NCBI GenBank assembly: GCA_030373505.1 | Contig: JAUCYS010000006.1 | Span: 1 to 64,000, forward strand | DNA from: Parasphingorhabdus sp. | Lineage (GTDB): Bacteria; Pseudomonadota; Alphaproteobacteria; Sphingomonadales; Sphingomonadaceae | Reading direction: 5' to 3' | Length of the DNA stretch: 64,000 bases | Part shown: piece after piece, positions 1-8,803 of the stretch | Position numbering within the stretch: the first letter of the stretch is position 1 | How the letters are laid out: every line of letters starts with the position of its first letter | Program-made: the position numbers and the translations under genes | Notes under the pieces: model-generated | The model's database searches: none | What the model saw: only the letters and a program-made list of their open reading frames with translations | What the model was told of the DNA's origin: nothing

Positions 1-151
1 GATCGAAGAGGCTCGCGCCGACATGCGTTTCAAGCTCCCGGATGCCGCTTGAAAGAGTTGGCTGTGTTACCCCAATGGCTTCTGCCGCGCGGGTGAAGCT
101 GCCGGTGTCGACCACCGCGAGGAACTGTCGGATCTGCTGTCGTGTGAGCAT
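1..151 (-). CDS. LysR-family transcriptional regulator, N-terminal part only
   Basis: The reverse strand reads M-L-T-R-Q-Q-I-R-Q-F-L-A-V-V from position 151 and runs off the left edge. About 50 residues are visible and form the winged helix-turn-helix of LysR regulators (FTRAAEAIGVTQPTLSSGIREL, quoted here in two parts: FTRAAEAIGV then TQPTLSSGIREL). The effector domain lies outside the window. It is divergent from the isovaleryl-CoA dehydrogenase gene at 238, so it is the likely regulator of that operon. A perfect 15-base palindrome at 150-164 overlaps its start codon and suggests autoregulation. Confidence 0.85.
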   Translation of the reverse strand, partial: MLTRQQIRQFLAVVDTGSFTRAAEAIGVTQPTLSSGIRELETHVGASLFD

Positions 152-164
152 AGATTCAATCTAT
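150..164. promoter_or_regulatory. Perfect palindrome with LysR-type T-N11-A spacing over the LysR start codon
   Basis: ATAGATT-C-AATCTAT has 7-base arms around one central base. It contains a T-N11-A (151 and 163), the usual core of LysR operators, and includes bases of the LysR start codon (149-151). It lies in the 86-base divergent spacer before the 238 gene. Binding is inferred. Confidence 0.55.
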
Positions 165-211
165 GCAAATCAGTTTGGAAATCAATTTTTCTTTTTTGTA
201 CGGGAATCTAA

Positions 212-229
212 ACTCCTGCTCCAAGGAGT
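212..229 (+). promoter_or_regulatory. Small hairpin containing the ivd ribosome binding site
   Basis: ACTCCT (212-217) pairs perfectly with AGGAGT (224-229) across a 6-base loop. The right arm is the AAGGAG Shine-Dalgarno of the ATG at 238. The stem could restrain translation initiation; a 6-base stem may also be chance. Confidence 0.35.
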
Positions 230-237
230 AGTATCAA

Positions 238-1416
238 ATGCGCGCCACACCAGATTTCGATTTCCAGTTAGGCGAAAGCGCCGAGATGATCCGCGATAGC
301 GTCGGTCGCTTCGCCGACGAGCAGATTGCGCCGCTGGCCGAGAAGATTGACCGCGAGGATTATTTCCCGCGCGACGAGCTATGGCAGCAGATGGGTGAGC
401 TCGGCCTCCATGGCATCACCGTCGATCCGGAGGATGGCGGCCTGGGTCTCGGATATCTTGAGCATGTCATCGCCGTCGAGGAAGTAAGCCGCGCGAGCGC
501 GTCGCTTGGCCTCTCATACGGCGCGCATTCGAACCTGTGCATCAACCAGATTCGCCGCTGGGGCAATGAAGAGCAGAAGGCCAAGTATCTCCCCGGCCTG
601 ATTTCGGGCGACCATGTTGGCTCGCTCGCCATGTCGGAAGCAAGCGCCGGATCGGACGTGGTTTCGATGAAGCTGAAGGCAGAGGCCGTGTCCGACAGCC
701 GGGGTGCCTATGTTCTCAATGGCACCAAGTTCTGGATCACCAATGCGCCTTATGCCGATACGCTGGTGGTCTATGCCAAGACCGATGGCAGCGCCGGGTC
801 GCGCGGAATCACCGCATTCCTGATCGAGAAAGGCGATAAGGGCTTCTCGATCGGCCAGAAGATCGAGAAAGTCGGCATGCGCGGCTCGCCCACCGCCGAA
901 CTGGTGTTCGACGACTGCTCTATCCCTGAAGACCGCGTGATGGGACCATTGAACGGCGGTGTCGGCGTGCTGATGAGCGGGCTCGATTACGAGCGCGTGG
1001 TGCTCAGCGGATTGCAGCTTGGCATCATGCAAGCGTGTCTCGACACGGTCATCCCCTATCTGCGCGAGCGCGAACAGTTTGGCAAACCGATCGGCAGCTT
1101 CCAGTTGATGCAGGCAAAGGTTGCGGACATGTATGTCGCGCTGCAGTCGGCGCGCGCCTACACTTATGCGGTGGCGAAGAGCTGCGATACGGGGCGCACG
1201 ACCCGCTTCGATGCAGCGGGCGCGATCCTTCTTGCGAGCGAAAACGCCTTCAAGGTCGCCGCCGAAAGCGTGCAGGCGCTGGGCGGCGCGGGCTATACGC
1301 TCGACTGGCCGGTGGAGCGCTACATGCGCGACGCCAAGCTGCTGGACATCGGGGCAGGCACCAACGAGATCCGGCGGATGCTGATCGGCCGCGAACTGAT
1401 CGGGGCTGCGGGATAA
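238..1416 (+). CDS. ivd: Isovaleryl-CoA dehydrogenase-like acyl-CoA dehydrogenase
   Basis: A 392-residue flavoprotein, full length for acyl-CoA dehydrogenases. FAD oxidises an acyl-CoA to the 2-enoyl-CoA and electrons go to ETF. Visible are the substrate/FAD loop (AMSEASAGSDV), the middle-domain WITNAPYAD, and the C-terminal QALGGAGYTLDWPVERYMRD and GTNEIRR segments. A glutamate at residue 252 in LDYERVVLSG sits where the isovaleryl-CoA dehydrogenases keep their catalytic base, which favours this subfamily over butyryl-CoA or glutaryl-CoA dehydrogenases. The start follows AAGGAG at good distance. The next gene begins 13 bases after the stop, so it is co-transcribed with the CoA-transferase, suggesting branched-chain or short acyl-CoA turnover. 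Exact substrate is not proven. Confidence 0.85.
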   Translation: MRATPDFDFQLGESAEMIRDSVGRFADEQIAPLAEKIDREDYFPRDELWQQMGELGLHGITVDPEDGGLGLGYLEHVIAVEEVSRASASLGLSYGAHSNLCINQIRRWGNEEQKAKYLPGLISGDHVGSLAMSEASAGSDVVSMKLKAEAVSDSRGAYVLNGTKFWITNAPYADTLVVYAKTDGSAGSRGITAFLIEKGDKGFSIGQKIEKVGMRGSPTAELVFDDCSIPEDRVMGPLNGGVGVLMSGLDYERVVLSGLQLGIMQACLDTVIPYLREREQFGKPIGSFQLMQAKVADMYVALQSARAYTYAVAKSCDTGRTTRFDAAGAILLASENAFKVAAESVQALGGAGYTLDWPVERYMRDAKLLDIGAGTNEIRRMLIGRELIGAAG

Positions 1417-1429
1417 GGGAGGACGGCAG

Positions 1430-2152
1430 ATGGCGAACAAGCTTTTTCCCGATGCAGCCGCGGCGCTAGACGGGCTTCTCAAGGACGATATGCTGATCGC
1501 CAGTGGCGGCTTCGGCCTGTGCGGTATCCCTGAACGGCTACTCACCGCGATCCGCGAAAGCGGGGTCAAGAAGCTGACTTTCGCCAGCAATAATGCCGGC
1601 ATCGACAATGAAGGCATCGGCATGCTGCTGCGCACGCATCAGGTGAAGAAGATGATCGCCAGCTATGTCGGCGAGAACAAGGAGTTTGAACGGCAATTCC
1701 TTTCCGGCGAGCTGGAAGTCGATTTCTGCCCGCAAGGTACGCTGGCCGAGCGGATGCGCGCAGGCGGTGCAGGGATTCCGGGCTTCTATACCAAGACCGG
1801 CGTCGGCACGCAGGTGGCAGAAGGCAAGGAAATCAAGCAATTCGACACCGGAGACGGGCCGGAGGACTATATTCTGGAGCGCGGCATCTTCGCCGATCTC
1901 GCCATCGTGAAGGCGTGGAAAGCCGATGAGACCGGCAATCTCCTATTCCGCAAGACCGCTCGGAATTTCAATCTGCCCGCTGCTACTTGCGGCAAGACCT
2001 GCGTTGCAGAGGTGGAAGAAATCGTCCCGATCGGCTCGCTCGATCCGGACTGCATCCACCTGCCCGGCGTCTATGTCCAGCGGATGATCGTGGGCGCGCC
2101 TTACGACAAGAAGATCGAATTTGAGACCACGCGAGAAAGGGAGGCTGTCTGA
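1430..2152 (+). CDS. scoA: 3-oxoacid CoA-transferase subunit A
   Basis: A 240-residue protein matching the alpha subunit of two-component 3-oxoacid CoA-transferases (SCOT/AtoD type), which move CoA between succinyl-CoA and acetoacetate or a similar 3-oxoacid. The N-terminal [10 protein letters not shown] glycine-rich loop, the ASNNAG segment and [10 protein letters not shown] are family hallmarks. It starts 13 bases after the acyl-CoA dehydrogenase and its last codon overlaps the ATG of subunit B by one base, as expected for a stoichiometric heteromer. With the dehydrogenase it suggests activation or salvage of acetoacetate made during leucine-type catabolism. Confidence 0.9.
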   Translation: MANKLFPDAAAALDGLLKDDMLIASGGFGLCGIPERLLTAIRESGVKKLTFASNNAGIDNEGIGMLLRTHQVKKMIASYVGENKEFERQFLSGELEVDFCPQGTLAERMRAGGAGIPGFYTKTGVGTQVAEGKEIKQFDTGDGPEDYILERGIFADLAIVKAWKADETGNLLFRKTARNFNLPAATCGKTCVAEVEEIVPIGSLDPDCIHLPGVYVQRMIVGAPYDKKIEFETTREREAV

Positions 2153-2811
2153 TGCCATGGGACCGCAACCAGATGGCCGCCCGCGCTGCCAAGGAGCTGG
2201 AGGACGGCTATTACGTCAACCTCGGTATCGGCATTCCCACGCTGGTAGCCAACCATATACCTGAAGGCATGCATGTGACGCTGCAGAGCGAGAACGGCAT
2301 GCTGGGCATCGGTCCCTTCCCCTATCCGGACGAGGTCGATCCGGACCTGATCAACGCGGGCAAGCAGACAATCAGCGAGCTGCCGCACAGCGCTTATTTC
2401 GACAGCGCGACGAGCTTCGCGATGATTCGCGGCGGGCATATTGACCTCACCGTGCTGGGTGCAATGGAAGTGGCGGAGAATGGCGATATCGCCAACTGGA
2501 TGATCCCGGGCAAGATGATCAAGGGCATGGGCGGGGCGATGGACCTCGTCGCAGGCGTCAAGAAGATAATCGTGGTGATGGATCACACTGCGAAGGACGG
2601 CAGCCCCAAGTTCATCTCCGAATGCACGCTGCCGCTGACCGGCACCAATGTGGTCGACATGATCATCACCAATCTGTGCGTCTTCCAGCGGCGTGATCAT
2701 GATAGCCCGTTCAAGCTGATCGAGCTGGCCCCTGGAGTCACGGCAGAGGAAGTCGCGAAAAAAACCACAGCGAAGTATGAGCTCAACGCTTTGGAACTGG
2801 GTGCATCCTAA
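2152..2811 (+). CDS. scoB: 3-oxoacid CoA-transferase subunit B
   Basis: A 219-residue beta subunit of the CoA-transferase. It carries the catalytic glutamate motif [10 protein letters not shown], with Glu47 forming the CoA thioester intermediate in this family. [14 protein letters not shown] and the MVGGxGGAMDL-like stretch [14 protein letters not shown] are also typical. The start codon overlaps the end of subunit A, indicating translational coupling. It is the last gene of the operon; the 3' spacer to the convergent aldehyde dehydrogenase has only short palindromes (2810-2822 and 2981-2994). Confidence 0.9.
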   Translation: MPWDRNQMAARAAKELEDGYYVNLGIGIPTLVANHIPEGMHVTLQSENGMLGIGPFPYPDEVDPDLINAGKQTISELPHSAYFDSATSFAMIRGGHIDLTVLGAMEVAENGDIANWMIPGKMIKGMGGAMDLVAGVKKIIVVMDHTAKDGSPKFISECTLPLTGTNVVDMIITNLCVFQRRDHDSPFKLIELAPGVTAEEVAKKTTAKYELNALELGAS

Positions 2812-2994
2812 CCGGGCCGGTTCTCACCTCCGAGCTCGATCGCCAGCGGCCCGACGCTTTGCCACCGCAGGTATCAGGTGCTTGCGCGCGGCGTGTCTCG
2901 ACCCGGCATAAGGGTCCATATCGGCATTCGCCGATAGCATCGACGGTGACCTGGACAGGGCACCGCGTAATCACCGTAACGGCCAGGCCTGGCC

Positions 2995-4434
2995 TCAACC
3001 GATCATATAGATCGACTTTACATTCTGATAGGCCGTGACGGTCTCGGGGCCGAATTCGCGGCCGAGGCCGCTGGCCTTTATGCCGCCGAAGGGTGCGCCC
3101 AGCAGCGGCTGGTAGCCGTTGACGCCCACGGTGCCCGACTGGATTTTTTGTGCCACGCTGGTGGCACGACCGGTGTCGGCGCTCCAGACCGAGCCGCCCA
3201 GACCGAAAGGACTGTCGTTCGCAATCCTGATGGCTTCCTCTTCGCCTTCATAGGCTATCACGGCAAGCACGGGGCCGAATATCTCCTCTTGGGCAATCCT
3301 GTCCGAATTGTGCAGGTCTGTAATGACCGTGGGTTCTACAAACCAGCCGCGCTCGGTATTTCTGGGGCGTCCGCCCCCCGTGACAAGGCGGCCCTCATCC
3401 TTGCCGATGGCGATATAATCTTCGACCTTCTGCCTTTGAGCCCGAGAGGCGAGCGGACCCAATTGGGTGGCGGGATCCAGCGCATCGCCGATCTGCAGCG
3501 CTTCGACCGATGCAACCAGAGCCTCGACAATCTCCGCATGGCGCTTCTTCGGTGCCAGAACCCGTGTGCCGTTGAAGCAGGTCTGGCCACTGTGGAGCAG
3601 CGAGGTGAAGAGGATATTGTCCATGAAAATGTCGATGTCGGCATCCTCGAGCAGGATGGCAGCGGATTTTCCGCCCAGCTCAAGCGTGACCGGCCGCAGC
3701 AGTTCGCCGCAGGTGCGGGCGATCATCCGCCCTGCCGCTGTCGATCCGGTAAAGGCGACCTTGTCGACATCCGGATGGCTGACCAGATAGGCGCCGGCGT
3801 CGCGATCGGCTGCGACCCAGTTGAGCACGCCGGGCGGCAGATCCGCTTCCAGAGCGGCTTCCGCAAGAATATAGGAATCCAGCACGGTGCCAGGGGACGG
3901 TTTTATAACCATGGTACAGCCTGCGATCATCGCCGGGGCTATCTTGCTGAGCGCCAGGGTCACCGGGAAATTCCAGGGGACGATCGCGGCGGCAACGCCG
4001 ATCGGGCTTTTCTCGACATGCGCTGCCTTGCCCATGGGGGTGTCGCGGATATCATCCTGCTCGAGTGACTGGGCCAGACCGCTGTAATATTTCACGACAT
4101 CGACGGGTGCCTGCCCCTCAAGCATTTGGCTGATGCTGAGCGGCATGCCGTTCTGAATGCTGACCATATGCGCAATCTCATCGCTTCGTCTGGCGATGGC
4201 CTCGGCAAAGCGCTGCATGGCGCTGGCTCGCTCCGCCGGCTTCGCATCCGACCAGCCGGAACCTTCGAAAGCCTTGCGGGCGGCTGCAACGGCTGCGTCT
4301 ATATCGGCTTCCACCGCTTCGGGTACTGTGCCGATCACTTCCTCGGTAGAGGCATTGATCAATTCGAAGCGGCGATCGCTGGCGGGCGGAACCCACTGGT
4401 TGCCGATAAAGAAGGCGTCGCGTGATTGTCCCAT
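2995..4434 (-). CDS. NAD(P)-dependent aldehyde dehydrogenase (first of four)
   Basis: A complete 479-residue ALDH superfamily enzyme oxidising an aldehyde to its acid. The general base Glu252 lies in TLELGGKSA and the nucleophile Cys286 in HSGQTCFNGTR, 34 residues apart as in active family members. The coenzyme motif PWNFPV and the GSTAAGR loop are present. It reads in the same direction as, and 42 bases after, the VOC gene, which in turn follows the SDR gene, so the three form one operon transcribed away from the MFS gene at 5964. Substrate cannot be read from sequence; a benzaldehyde/vanillin or medium-chain type is possible. Confidence 0.88.
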   Translation of the reverse strand: MGQSRDAFFIGNQWVPPASDRRFELINASTEEVIGTVPEAVEADIDAAVAAARKAFEGSGWSDAKPAERASAMQRFAEAIARRSDEIAHMVSIQNGMPLSISQMLEGQAPVDVVKYYSGLAQSLEQDDIRDTPMGKAAHVEKSPIGVAAAIVPWNFPVTLALSKIAPAMIAGCTMVIKPSPGTVLDSYILAEAALEADLPPGVLNWVAADRDAGAYLVSHPDVDKVAFTGSTAAGRMIARTCGELLRPVTLELGGKSAAILLEDADIDIFMDNILFTSLLHSGQTCFNGTRVLAPKKRHAEIVEALVASVEALQIGDALDPATQLGPLASRAQRQKVEDYIAIGKDEGRLVTGGGRPRNTERGWFVEPTVITDLHNSDRIAQEEIFGPVLAVIAYEGEEEAIRIANDSPFGLGGSVWSADTGRATSVAQKIQSGTVGVNGYQPLLGAPFGGIKASGLGREFGPETVTAYQNVKSIYMIG

Positions 4435-4476
4435 TTTACTCTCGCTTGGTTGTGGGCTTCTGAGGAAAGGCGCGGA

Positions 4477-4935
4477 TCAAAGTTCCTGGAAATCGATATC
4501 CCGGCTCGGGGCCCCCATTTCGGTAAAGCGTTCCTGGGCGTTCTTGGGGTCCAGTTCGGTCTGCAGAAAAAACTCCAGACGATTGCCATCCGGGTCGTTG
4601 AAATAGACGCCATTTCCGATTTCATGGTCGGTGATGCGCACGATATCCACGCCCTTTTCGACCAGCATGCGGTGCAGCTCGCGCAATGTCTCGCTGTCGC
4701 CCTCGATTTCCAGCCCATAATGCTGCAATCCCAGACCTCCGTGGTGAGCGCCCTTGTCGGCCTGGATCAGCCCGATGTCGTGCAACCGGTCCTCAAAGGA
4801 CATCATGATCCAGTTTTCGCTTCGGGCACTTTCCCGCATACCCAGTACATCGGCGTACCATCGGGCCGATGCGTCGGGGTCCGAAACGAACAGCGACAGA
4901 TGTGTGCAAACCACTTTAGGCTTCATTGTAAGCAT
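4477..4935 (-). CDS. VOC-fold (glyoxalase/dioxygenase superfamily) protein
   Basis: About 152 residues with one pair of beta-alpha-beta-beta-beta modules. Likely metal ligands are the histidine in CTHLSLFVSD, the histidine in LQHYGLEIEG and the glutamate in NRLEFFLQ, the H-H-E pattern of type I extradiol dioxygenases and glyoxalases. FNDPDGNRLEFF is the classic family ending. The start at 4935 has GGAG ten bases upstream; a further in-frame ATG is at 4926. It sits between an SDR and an aldehyde dehydrogenase, the same company as the second VOC gene at 26580, so it probably acts on a pathway intermediate. Whether it is an oxygenase, isomerase or lyase is open. Confidence 0.8.
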   Translation of the reverse strand: MLTMKPKVVCTHLSLFVSDPDASARWYADVLGMRESARSENWIMMSFEDRLHDIGLIQADKGAHHGGLGLQHYGLEIEGDSETLRELHRMLVEKGVDIVRITDHEIGNGVYFNDPDGNRLEFFLQTELDPKNAQERFTEMGAPSRDIDFQEL

Positions 4936-4989
4936 CCTATTATTTCTCCGCACAAGGCGGTTATTTCGTTTGTCTCTGCGGTTGCGTCG

Positions 4990-5784
4990 TTACAGGAAAA
5001 TGCCCCGGCTCAAGCCGCCGTCAATGCCGATGGATTCGCCGGTTATGGCGGCGGCTTTCGGAGAGGCGAGAAATGCGATCAGCCAGCCGATTTCGCGCGC
5101 ATCCAGAATGCGGCGGACCGGCGTGGCATCGGTATAGCCTTGCTTGATCTCGGGAACCGTTTTTCCCTGTTTCTTGGCCTCGCGCTCGTAGAGTTCGTGG
5201 ATATGCGGCGTTTCGACAACGCCAGGATGGATGAGATTGACGGTTATGCCGTCCGGACCAAGTTGATCGGACAGGGTCTTGGTAAGATGCGCAACGGCGA
5301 GATTGCGCATGCCGGAGATCACCTTGCTGGCTCGCCCGGTGAGGCCGCCAATATTGATAATCCGGCCATGTCCCTTGCTTCGCATATGAGGCGAGACGGC
5401 CTTTGCGCAGCGAAAATAGCCGATCACCTTGGTATTCAGATCGGCCAGCAGCTCGTCGTCACCGGCATGTTCGATATCGTTCCGCACCACGCCGGACGGG
5501 GCAGCGGCCGAGTTAACCAGAATGTCAATTTTGCCAAATCGGCTGATGACCGCGTCGACCATGTCCGACACCGCTGTCATCTCGTTGGTGTCACAATATA
5601 AAGGAACGACCTCGCGGCCGGTTTCAGTGGAAATCTCGCGCGCGCTATCTTCCAACGGACCCATGCGGCGGGCGCAGATCACGACCGTACAGCCTTCCTG
5701 GGACAGGACACGGCTTACTTCCTTGCCGATTCCGCTGCCGCCGCCGGTGACGACAGCAATGCTGCCATTTAGTTCCAGATCCAT
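4990..5784 (-). CDS. SDR-fold protein lacking the Ser-Tyr-Lys catalytic residues (copy 1)
   Basis: A 264-residue classical SDR fold with an intact dinucleotide motif TGGGSGIG near the N-terminus and the conserved Asn of the N-T-K-V-I-G-Y-F helix. The catalytic residues are not those of SDR dehydrogenases: the serine position is Gly147 (NIGGLTGR) and YxxxK aligns with S157-G-M-R-N161. The same GGLT...SG(M/L)RN signature occurs in the genes at 22225 and 30284, so it is conserved rather than decay. The NNAG motif reads NSAA. The C-terminal IDGGLSRGIFL is shared too. It leads a minus-strand operon with a VOC protein and an aldehyde dehydrogenase, divergent from an MFS transporter. Reaction unknown; NAD(P) binding is likely, Tyr-dependent hydride transfer is not. 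Confidence 0.85.
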   Translation of the reverse strand: MDLELNGSIAVVTGGGSGIGKEVSRVLSQEGCTVVICARRMGPLEDSAREISTETGREVVPLYCDTNEMTAVSDMVDAVISRFGKIDILVNSAAAPSGVVRNDIEHAGDDELLADLNTKVIGYFRCAKAVSPHMRSKGHGRIINIGGLTGRASKVISGMRNLAVAHLTKTLSDQLGPDGITVNLIHPGVVETPHIHELYEREAKKQGKTVPEIKQGYTDATPVRRILDAREIGWLIAFLASPKAAAITGESIGIDGGLSRGIFL

Positions 5785-5833
5785 TCAGGCCCCCAATAAT
5801 GTCCAAACATATAGTCTTTTGCCGCACTCCTCT

Positions 5834-5861
5834 TATGCAGGGCGTCCTGCATATTTTGAGA
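5834..5861. promoter_or_regulatory. Candidate operator in the SDR/MFS divergent spacer
   Basis: TATGCAGG (5834-5841) and CCTGCATA (5846-5853) form a perfect 8-base inverted repeat with a 4-base spacer. The right arm continues into TGCATATTTTGAGA (5848-5861), which resembles elements before the TonB receptor genes at 14390 and 12603. It lies about 50 bases from the SDR start and about 110 from the MFS start. Confidence 0.5.
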
Positions 5862-5963
5862 TTAGCGATTCACTAAACCTCTTTACACACATAAATATTG
5901 AACGTAAACCGCAATATAAGAGAAAAATGATGATTATAGCAAATGTTTGCGGGGGATAACGAG

Positions 5964-7172
5964 ATGCAGAAATATGATGGCAAGACCAGTCTGGAATTCC
6001 GCACTGTATTGATACTGGCTCTCTCGTTCGGGCTGGTCGGGCTGGACCGTTTCATGATCTCGACCCTGTTTCCGGTCATCGCGAAGGATCTCTCGCTCGA
6101 TTACAGGGATATCGGCACGATTACCGGTTCTTTGGCGATTGCCTGGGGCATCTCGGCGCTGTTCATGGGCAGCCTTTCCGACCGGATCGGTCGTCGCAAG
6201 GTGCTCGTCGGCGCGCTGATTGCCTTTTCCGTGCTGATTGGCGCGAGCGGCCTGGCGACAGGCCTGATCTCGCTGGTCTTCGTTCGGGCCCTGATGGGTT
6301 TTGCCGACGGCGCTTATGTCCCGGCCAGCATCGCAGAAACCATGGAGGCTTCGCCGCCACAGCGGAGCGGGCGCAATGTTGGCCTGCAGCAGGTCACCGC
6401 GCTTCTTTTCGGGCTGGGGCTGGCCCCGCTGCTTATCCCGCCTCTGTTGCATGTAGTGGACTGGCGCTGGATTTTTGTTCTGATCGCGATCCCCGGCTTT
6501 ATATGCGCGTGGCTGACCTACAAGATATTGCCAGCGCGTCCGACGCGCCCTTCGTCAGGCACCATGGTCTGGGCCGACTGGCTGGCAGTCACCGGCTATG
6601 GCAATATACGGATCTGCATGGCGCTGATGCTGGCCTGGCTGACCTGTCTCACCACAATCTCCGCGTTCCTGCCCAATTATATGCTCGATCATCTGGGACT
6701 GACTTTTTCGCAGATGGGCACCGTCATGTCGGCCATCGGCTTTGGCAGCGCAACCGGCACCGTCATTCTGCCCTGGATGTCGGACCGGCTGGGGCGCAAA
6801 ACGATCATGCTTGCCGGAACGGCGATCATTTTTGTTGCCCTGGTCTTGCTGGCCGCCAGCGGGCCAGCGGTTCCGCGTCTGTTCATATGCCTCTTCTTTG
6901 TCATGTTCGGCACTCTGGCGCTGATAACGCTCACCGTCGGGCCGCTATGTGCCGAATCTGTCCCGCCCAAGATGATGGCCACCGCATCCGGTGTGGTGAT
7001 TGCCACAGGGGAACTGTTCGGTGGCGGTCTCGCCCCGATACTCGCGGGGACGGTGGCGCAGCATTGGGGCATCGACCATGTTCTGTGGCTGCCGATCGGT
7101 GTCATTGCCTGCGCGTTTCTTCTGTGCACGCAAATTCAACCATCAAAGATGCCCGCAGTGGCCCATGTCTGA
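5964..7172 (+). CDS. Major facilitator superfamily transporter (first of two)
   Basis: About 402 residues with twelve hydrophobic segments. The A-motif between helices 2 and 3 is clear (GSLSDRIGRRK) and its echo in the second half is SDRLGRK. This supports an inner-membrane proton-coupled importer of the aromatic acid/sugar type. ATG at 5964 follows GGGGGAT, better than the ATG at 5943, which has no ribosome site. It is divergent from the SDR-VOC-ALDH operon and shares its regulatory spacer, so it probably imports the compound or intermediate they process. Confidence 0.85.
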   Translation: MQKYDGKTSLEFRTVLILALSFGLVGLDRFMISTLFPVIAKDLSLDYRDIGTITGSLAIAWGISALFMGSLSDRIGRRKVLVGALIAFSVLIGASGLATGLISLVFVRALMGFADGAYVPASIAETMEASPPQRSGRNVGLQQVTALLFGLGLAPLLIPPLLHVVDWRWIFVLIAIPGFICAWLTYKILPARPTRPSSGTMVWADWLAVTGYGNIRICMALMLAWLTCLTTISAFLPNYMLDHLGLTFSQMGTVMSAIGFGSATGTVILPWMSDRLGRKTIMLAGTAIIFVALVLLAASGPAVPRLFICLFFVMFGTLALITLTVGPLCAESVPPKMMATASGVVIATGELFGGGLAPILAGTVAQHWGIDHVLWLPIGVIACAFLLCTQIQPSKMPAVAHV

Positions 7173-7245
7173 GGCACAGCGAAAATGGAAACCGGCAATT
7201 TCTCAGACTGTCAATTGTGACGCACACAAGAAGAAGGAGTAAAAT

Positions 7246-7605
7246 ATGAAAAAAAATTATATTCTCGCTTTGGCACTGGGGGTTGCTGTCGTGGCGACCG
7301 ACGCCGAGGCCCATCATTCATTCTCTATGTTTGACCAGACCAAAGTGCTGCCGATAAAAGATGCAAAGGTTACGCAGTTCCGCTTTACCAATCCGCACTC
7401 CTTCATTCTGGTGGAGAAGGATGGCCAGATCTATGTGATGGAGTGCAACAGTATCAACCTGATGACTCTGGGAGGCTGGAAGCACAACACGCTGAAGGCT
7501 GGAGACAAGGTGGATCTGATCTATTATCCCCTGCGAAACGGCAAGCCCGGCGGGATGCTCAAGACCATCACATTGCCCAACGGCAAAACATTGAAGGCCT
7601 GGTAA
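7246..7605 (+). CDS. Exported DUF6152-type protein
   Basis: A 119-residue protein with a signal peptide (K-K-N-Y then a hydrophobic stretch ending near ATDAEA) and the characteristic HHSFSMFD start of the mature chain. It appears to be a small periplasmic beta-rich protein; FTNPHSFILVEKDG and YYPLRNGKPGGML fit DUF6152 members. Function is unknown. It follows the MFS gene by 73 bases with a good ribosome site (AGAAGGAG) and precedes another exported protein at 7751, a pairing I recall from catabolic clusters of proteobacteria. Confidence 0.7.
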   Translation: MKKNYILALALGVAVVATDAEAHHSFSMFDQTKVLPIKDAKVTQFRFTNPHSFILVEKDGQIYVMECNSINLMTLGGWKHNTLKAGDKVDLIYYPLRNGKPGGMLKTITLPNGKTLKAW

Positions 7606-7750
7606 AGGGTCGAGAGAAGGGCACGTGTTTTCAGCAAAGCACTGCCATCGAACGCCTTGCGCATGGACGCATTCTCACGCAGTCTGTGATCTGCGCACCC
7701 GCGGATCAACCAGTTCAACCTGCAGAACCCGATTCAAAGAGGAGTATTTT

Positions 7751-8521
7751 ATGAAAATGAAATCTGTCGCATTTGCAGTTGCCGCCATGATTGGGGCGCC
7801 TTCGGCACTCGTCATGGCACCTTATGCCATGGCCCATGAAGAAATCGCGGAACCAAATATCACAGGCATCTGGGAAATTTACCCGGATCCCTTTGCCGGC
7901 GACGAGAATCTGTTTTTCGAACTGTCCGCTCCCAATGGCGGCCCGAAGCTGAAAGAGCCTTATGCCACAGAATGGAAGGCGCAACGCGAAAAACGTACGG
8001 CGATGCTGAAAGCGGGAACGCCGCTTGCCGATCCCAGTACCTTGTGCATGCTGGAAGGCATGCCCACCATCATGGGCGCAATCTTTCCGATACAGATCTT
8101 GCAAAATCCCGGACAAGTGACGGTGCTGGCTGAGTTTCTGACGCAGACCCGCCGCATTTTTCTGGATACCGAGATGCCTGCTCCGGAGGATAATGCGCCG
8201 AGCTTTTACGGCTTTTCGGTCGGTAAATGGGAAGGGGATACGCTGGTGGTCACCACGCGCGGTGTCCGGGAAGAAACCGAGTTTTTCGAAATACCGCACA
8301 GCGATGAGATGGTTATCAGGGAGCGGATTCGGCTGACTGCGCCAGGCTATCTGGAAGACCAGATAACGATCGAGGACCCCAAGATGCTGCTTGAACCCTA
8401 CCAGTTTACCTATGGCTACAGACGGAACGACAAATATCGCATGATGGAATATTATTGCGAAGCCGAGGATCCGCTGCTGACGGTCAAGGACGACGGGACA
8501 GTGGAAATGAAAACGAAATAA
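7751..8521 (+). CDS. Exported protein of unknown function, partner of the DUF6152-type gene
   Basis: About 256 residues with a signal peptide ending near PYAMAHEE. The start at 7751 has AAAGAGGAG upstream; the longer frame from 7625 runs through the intergenic region and is not credible. The mature protein begins with NITGIWEIYPDPF, has a central GKWEGDTLVVTT strand typical of the beta-barrel-like domain found in many environmental exported proteins, and no recognisable catalytic motif. It is the last plus-strand gene before the terminator at 8716-8752. I cannot name a function. Confidence 0.7.
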   Translation: MKMKSVAFAVAAMIGAPSALVMAPYAMAHEEIAEPNITGIWEIYPDPFAGDENLFFELSAPNGGPKLKEPYATEWKAQREKRTAMLKAGTPLADPSTLCMLEGMPTIMGAIFPIQILQNPGQVTVLAEFLTQTRRIFLDTEMPAPEDNAPSFYGFSVGKWEGDTLVVTTRGVREETEFFEIPHSDEMVIRERIRLTAPGYLEDQITIEDPKMLLEPYQFTYGYRRNDKYRMMEYYCEAEDPLLTVKDDGTVEMKTK

Positions 8522-8715
8522 CCATATCGGGCGAAAGGCGCTCGGTGCGACGGGCGGGCGACAGCGCAGCCTGTCGGAACAGGAAGGTGATGCCGCAAAT
8601 TGCCGGCGGCGGCATCATCGGACGGGACAACAAGCCGGGTTTCTGATCCGCCGGCCGGATTGCACCAGGTCGTAAGCGCATGATCGAGCTTCTGTATGGG
8701 TCGAACACACAATCA

Positions 8716-8752
8716 AAAAGCGGCTCTCGTCCTTCAGACGAGAGCCGCTTTT
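8716..8752. terminator. Bidirectional rho-independent terminator
   Basis: AAAAGCGGCTCTCGTC (8716-8731) and GACGAGAGCCGCTTTT (8737-8752) are perfectly complementary, with loop CTTCA. The A and T flanks give a U tract on either strand. It separates the plus-strand gene ending at 8521 from the minus-strand gene ending at 8804. Confidence 0.95.
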
Positions 8753-8803
8753 CTATTCGGCGCGGGTGTTTTCGCTGGTTCTCGGTGGGAGATACGCTTC
8801 CGA

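Noticed and set aside
514..1635. Long minus-strand open frame of 373 codons across the ivd gene
   Set aside because: It lies on the opposite strand of a well-supported acyl-CoA dehydrogenase and has no domain; GC-rich DNA gives long antisense frames.
2810..2994. Palindromes AACCGG-G-CCGGTT and GGCCAGGCCTGGCC between convergent genes as terminators
   Set aside because: Arms have almost no loop and no U tract; they may be chance in GC-rich DNA.
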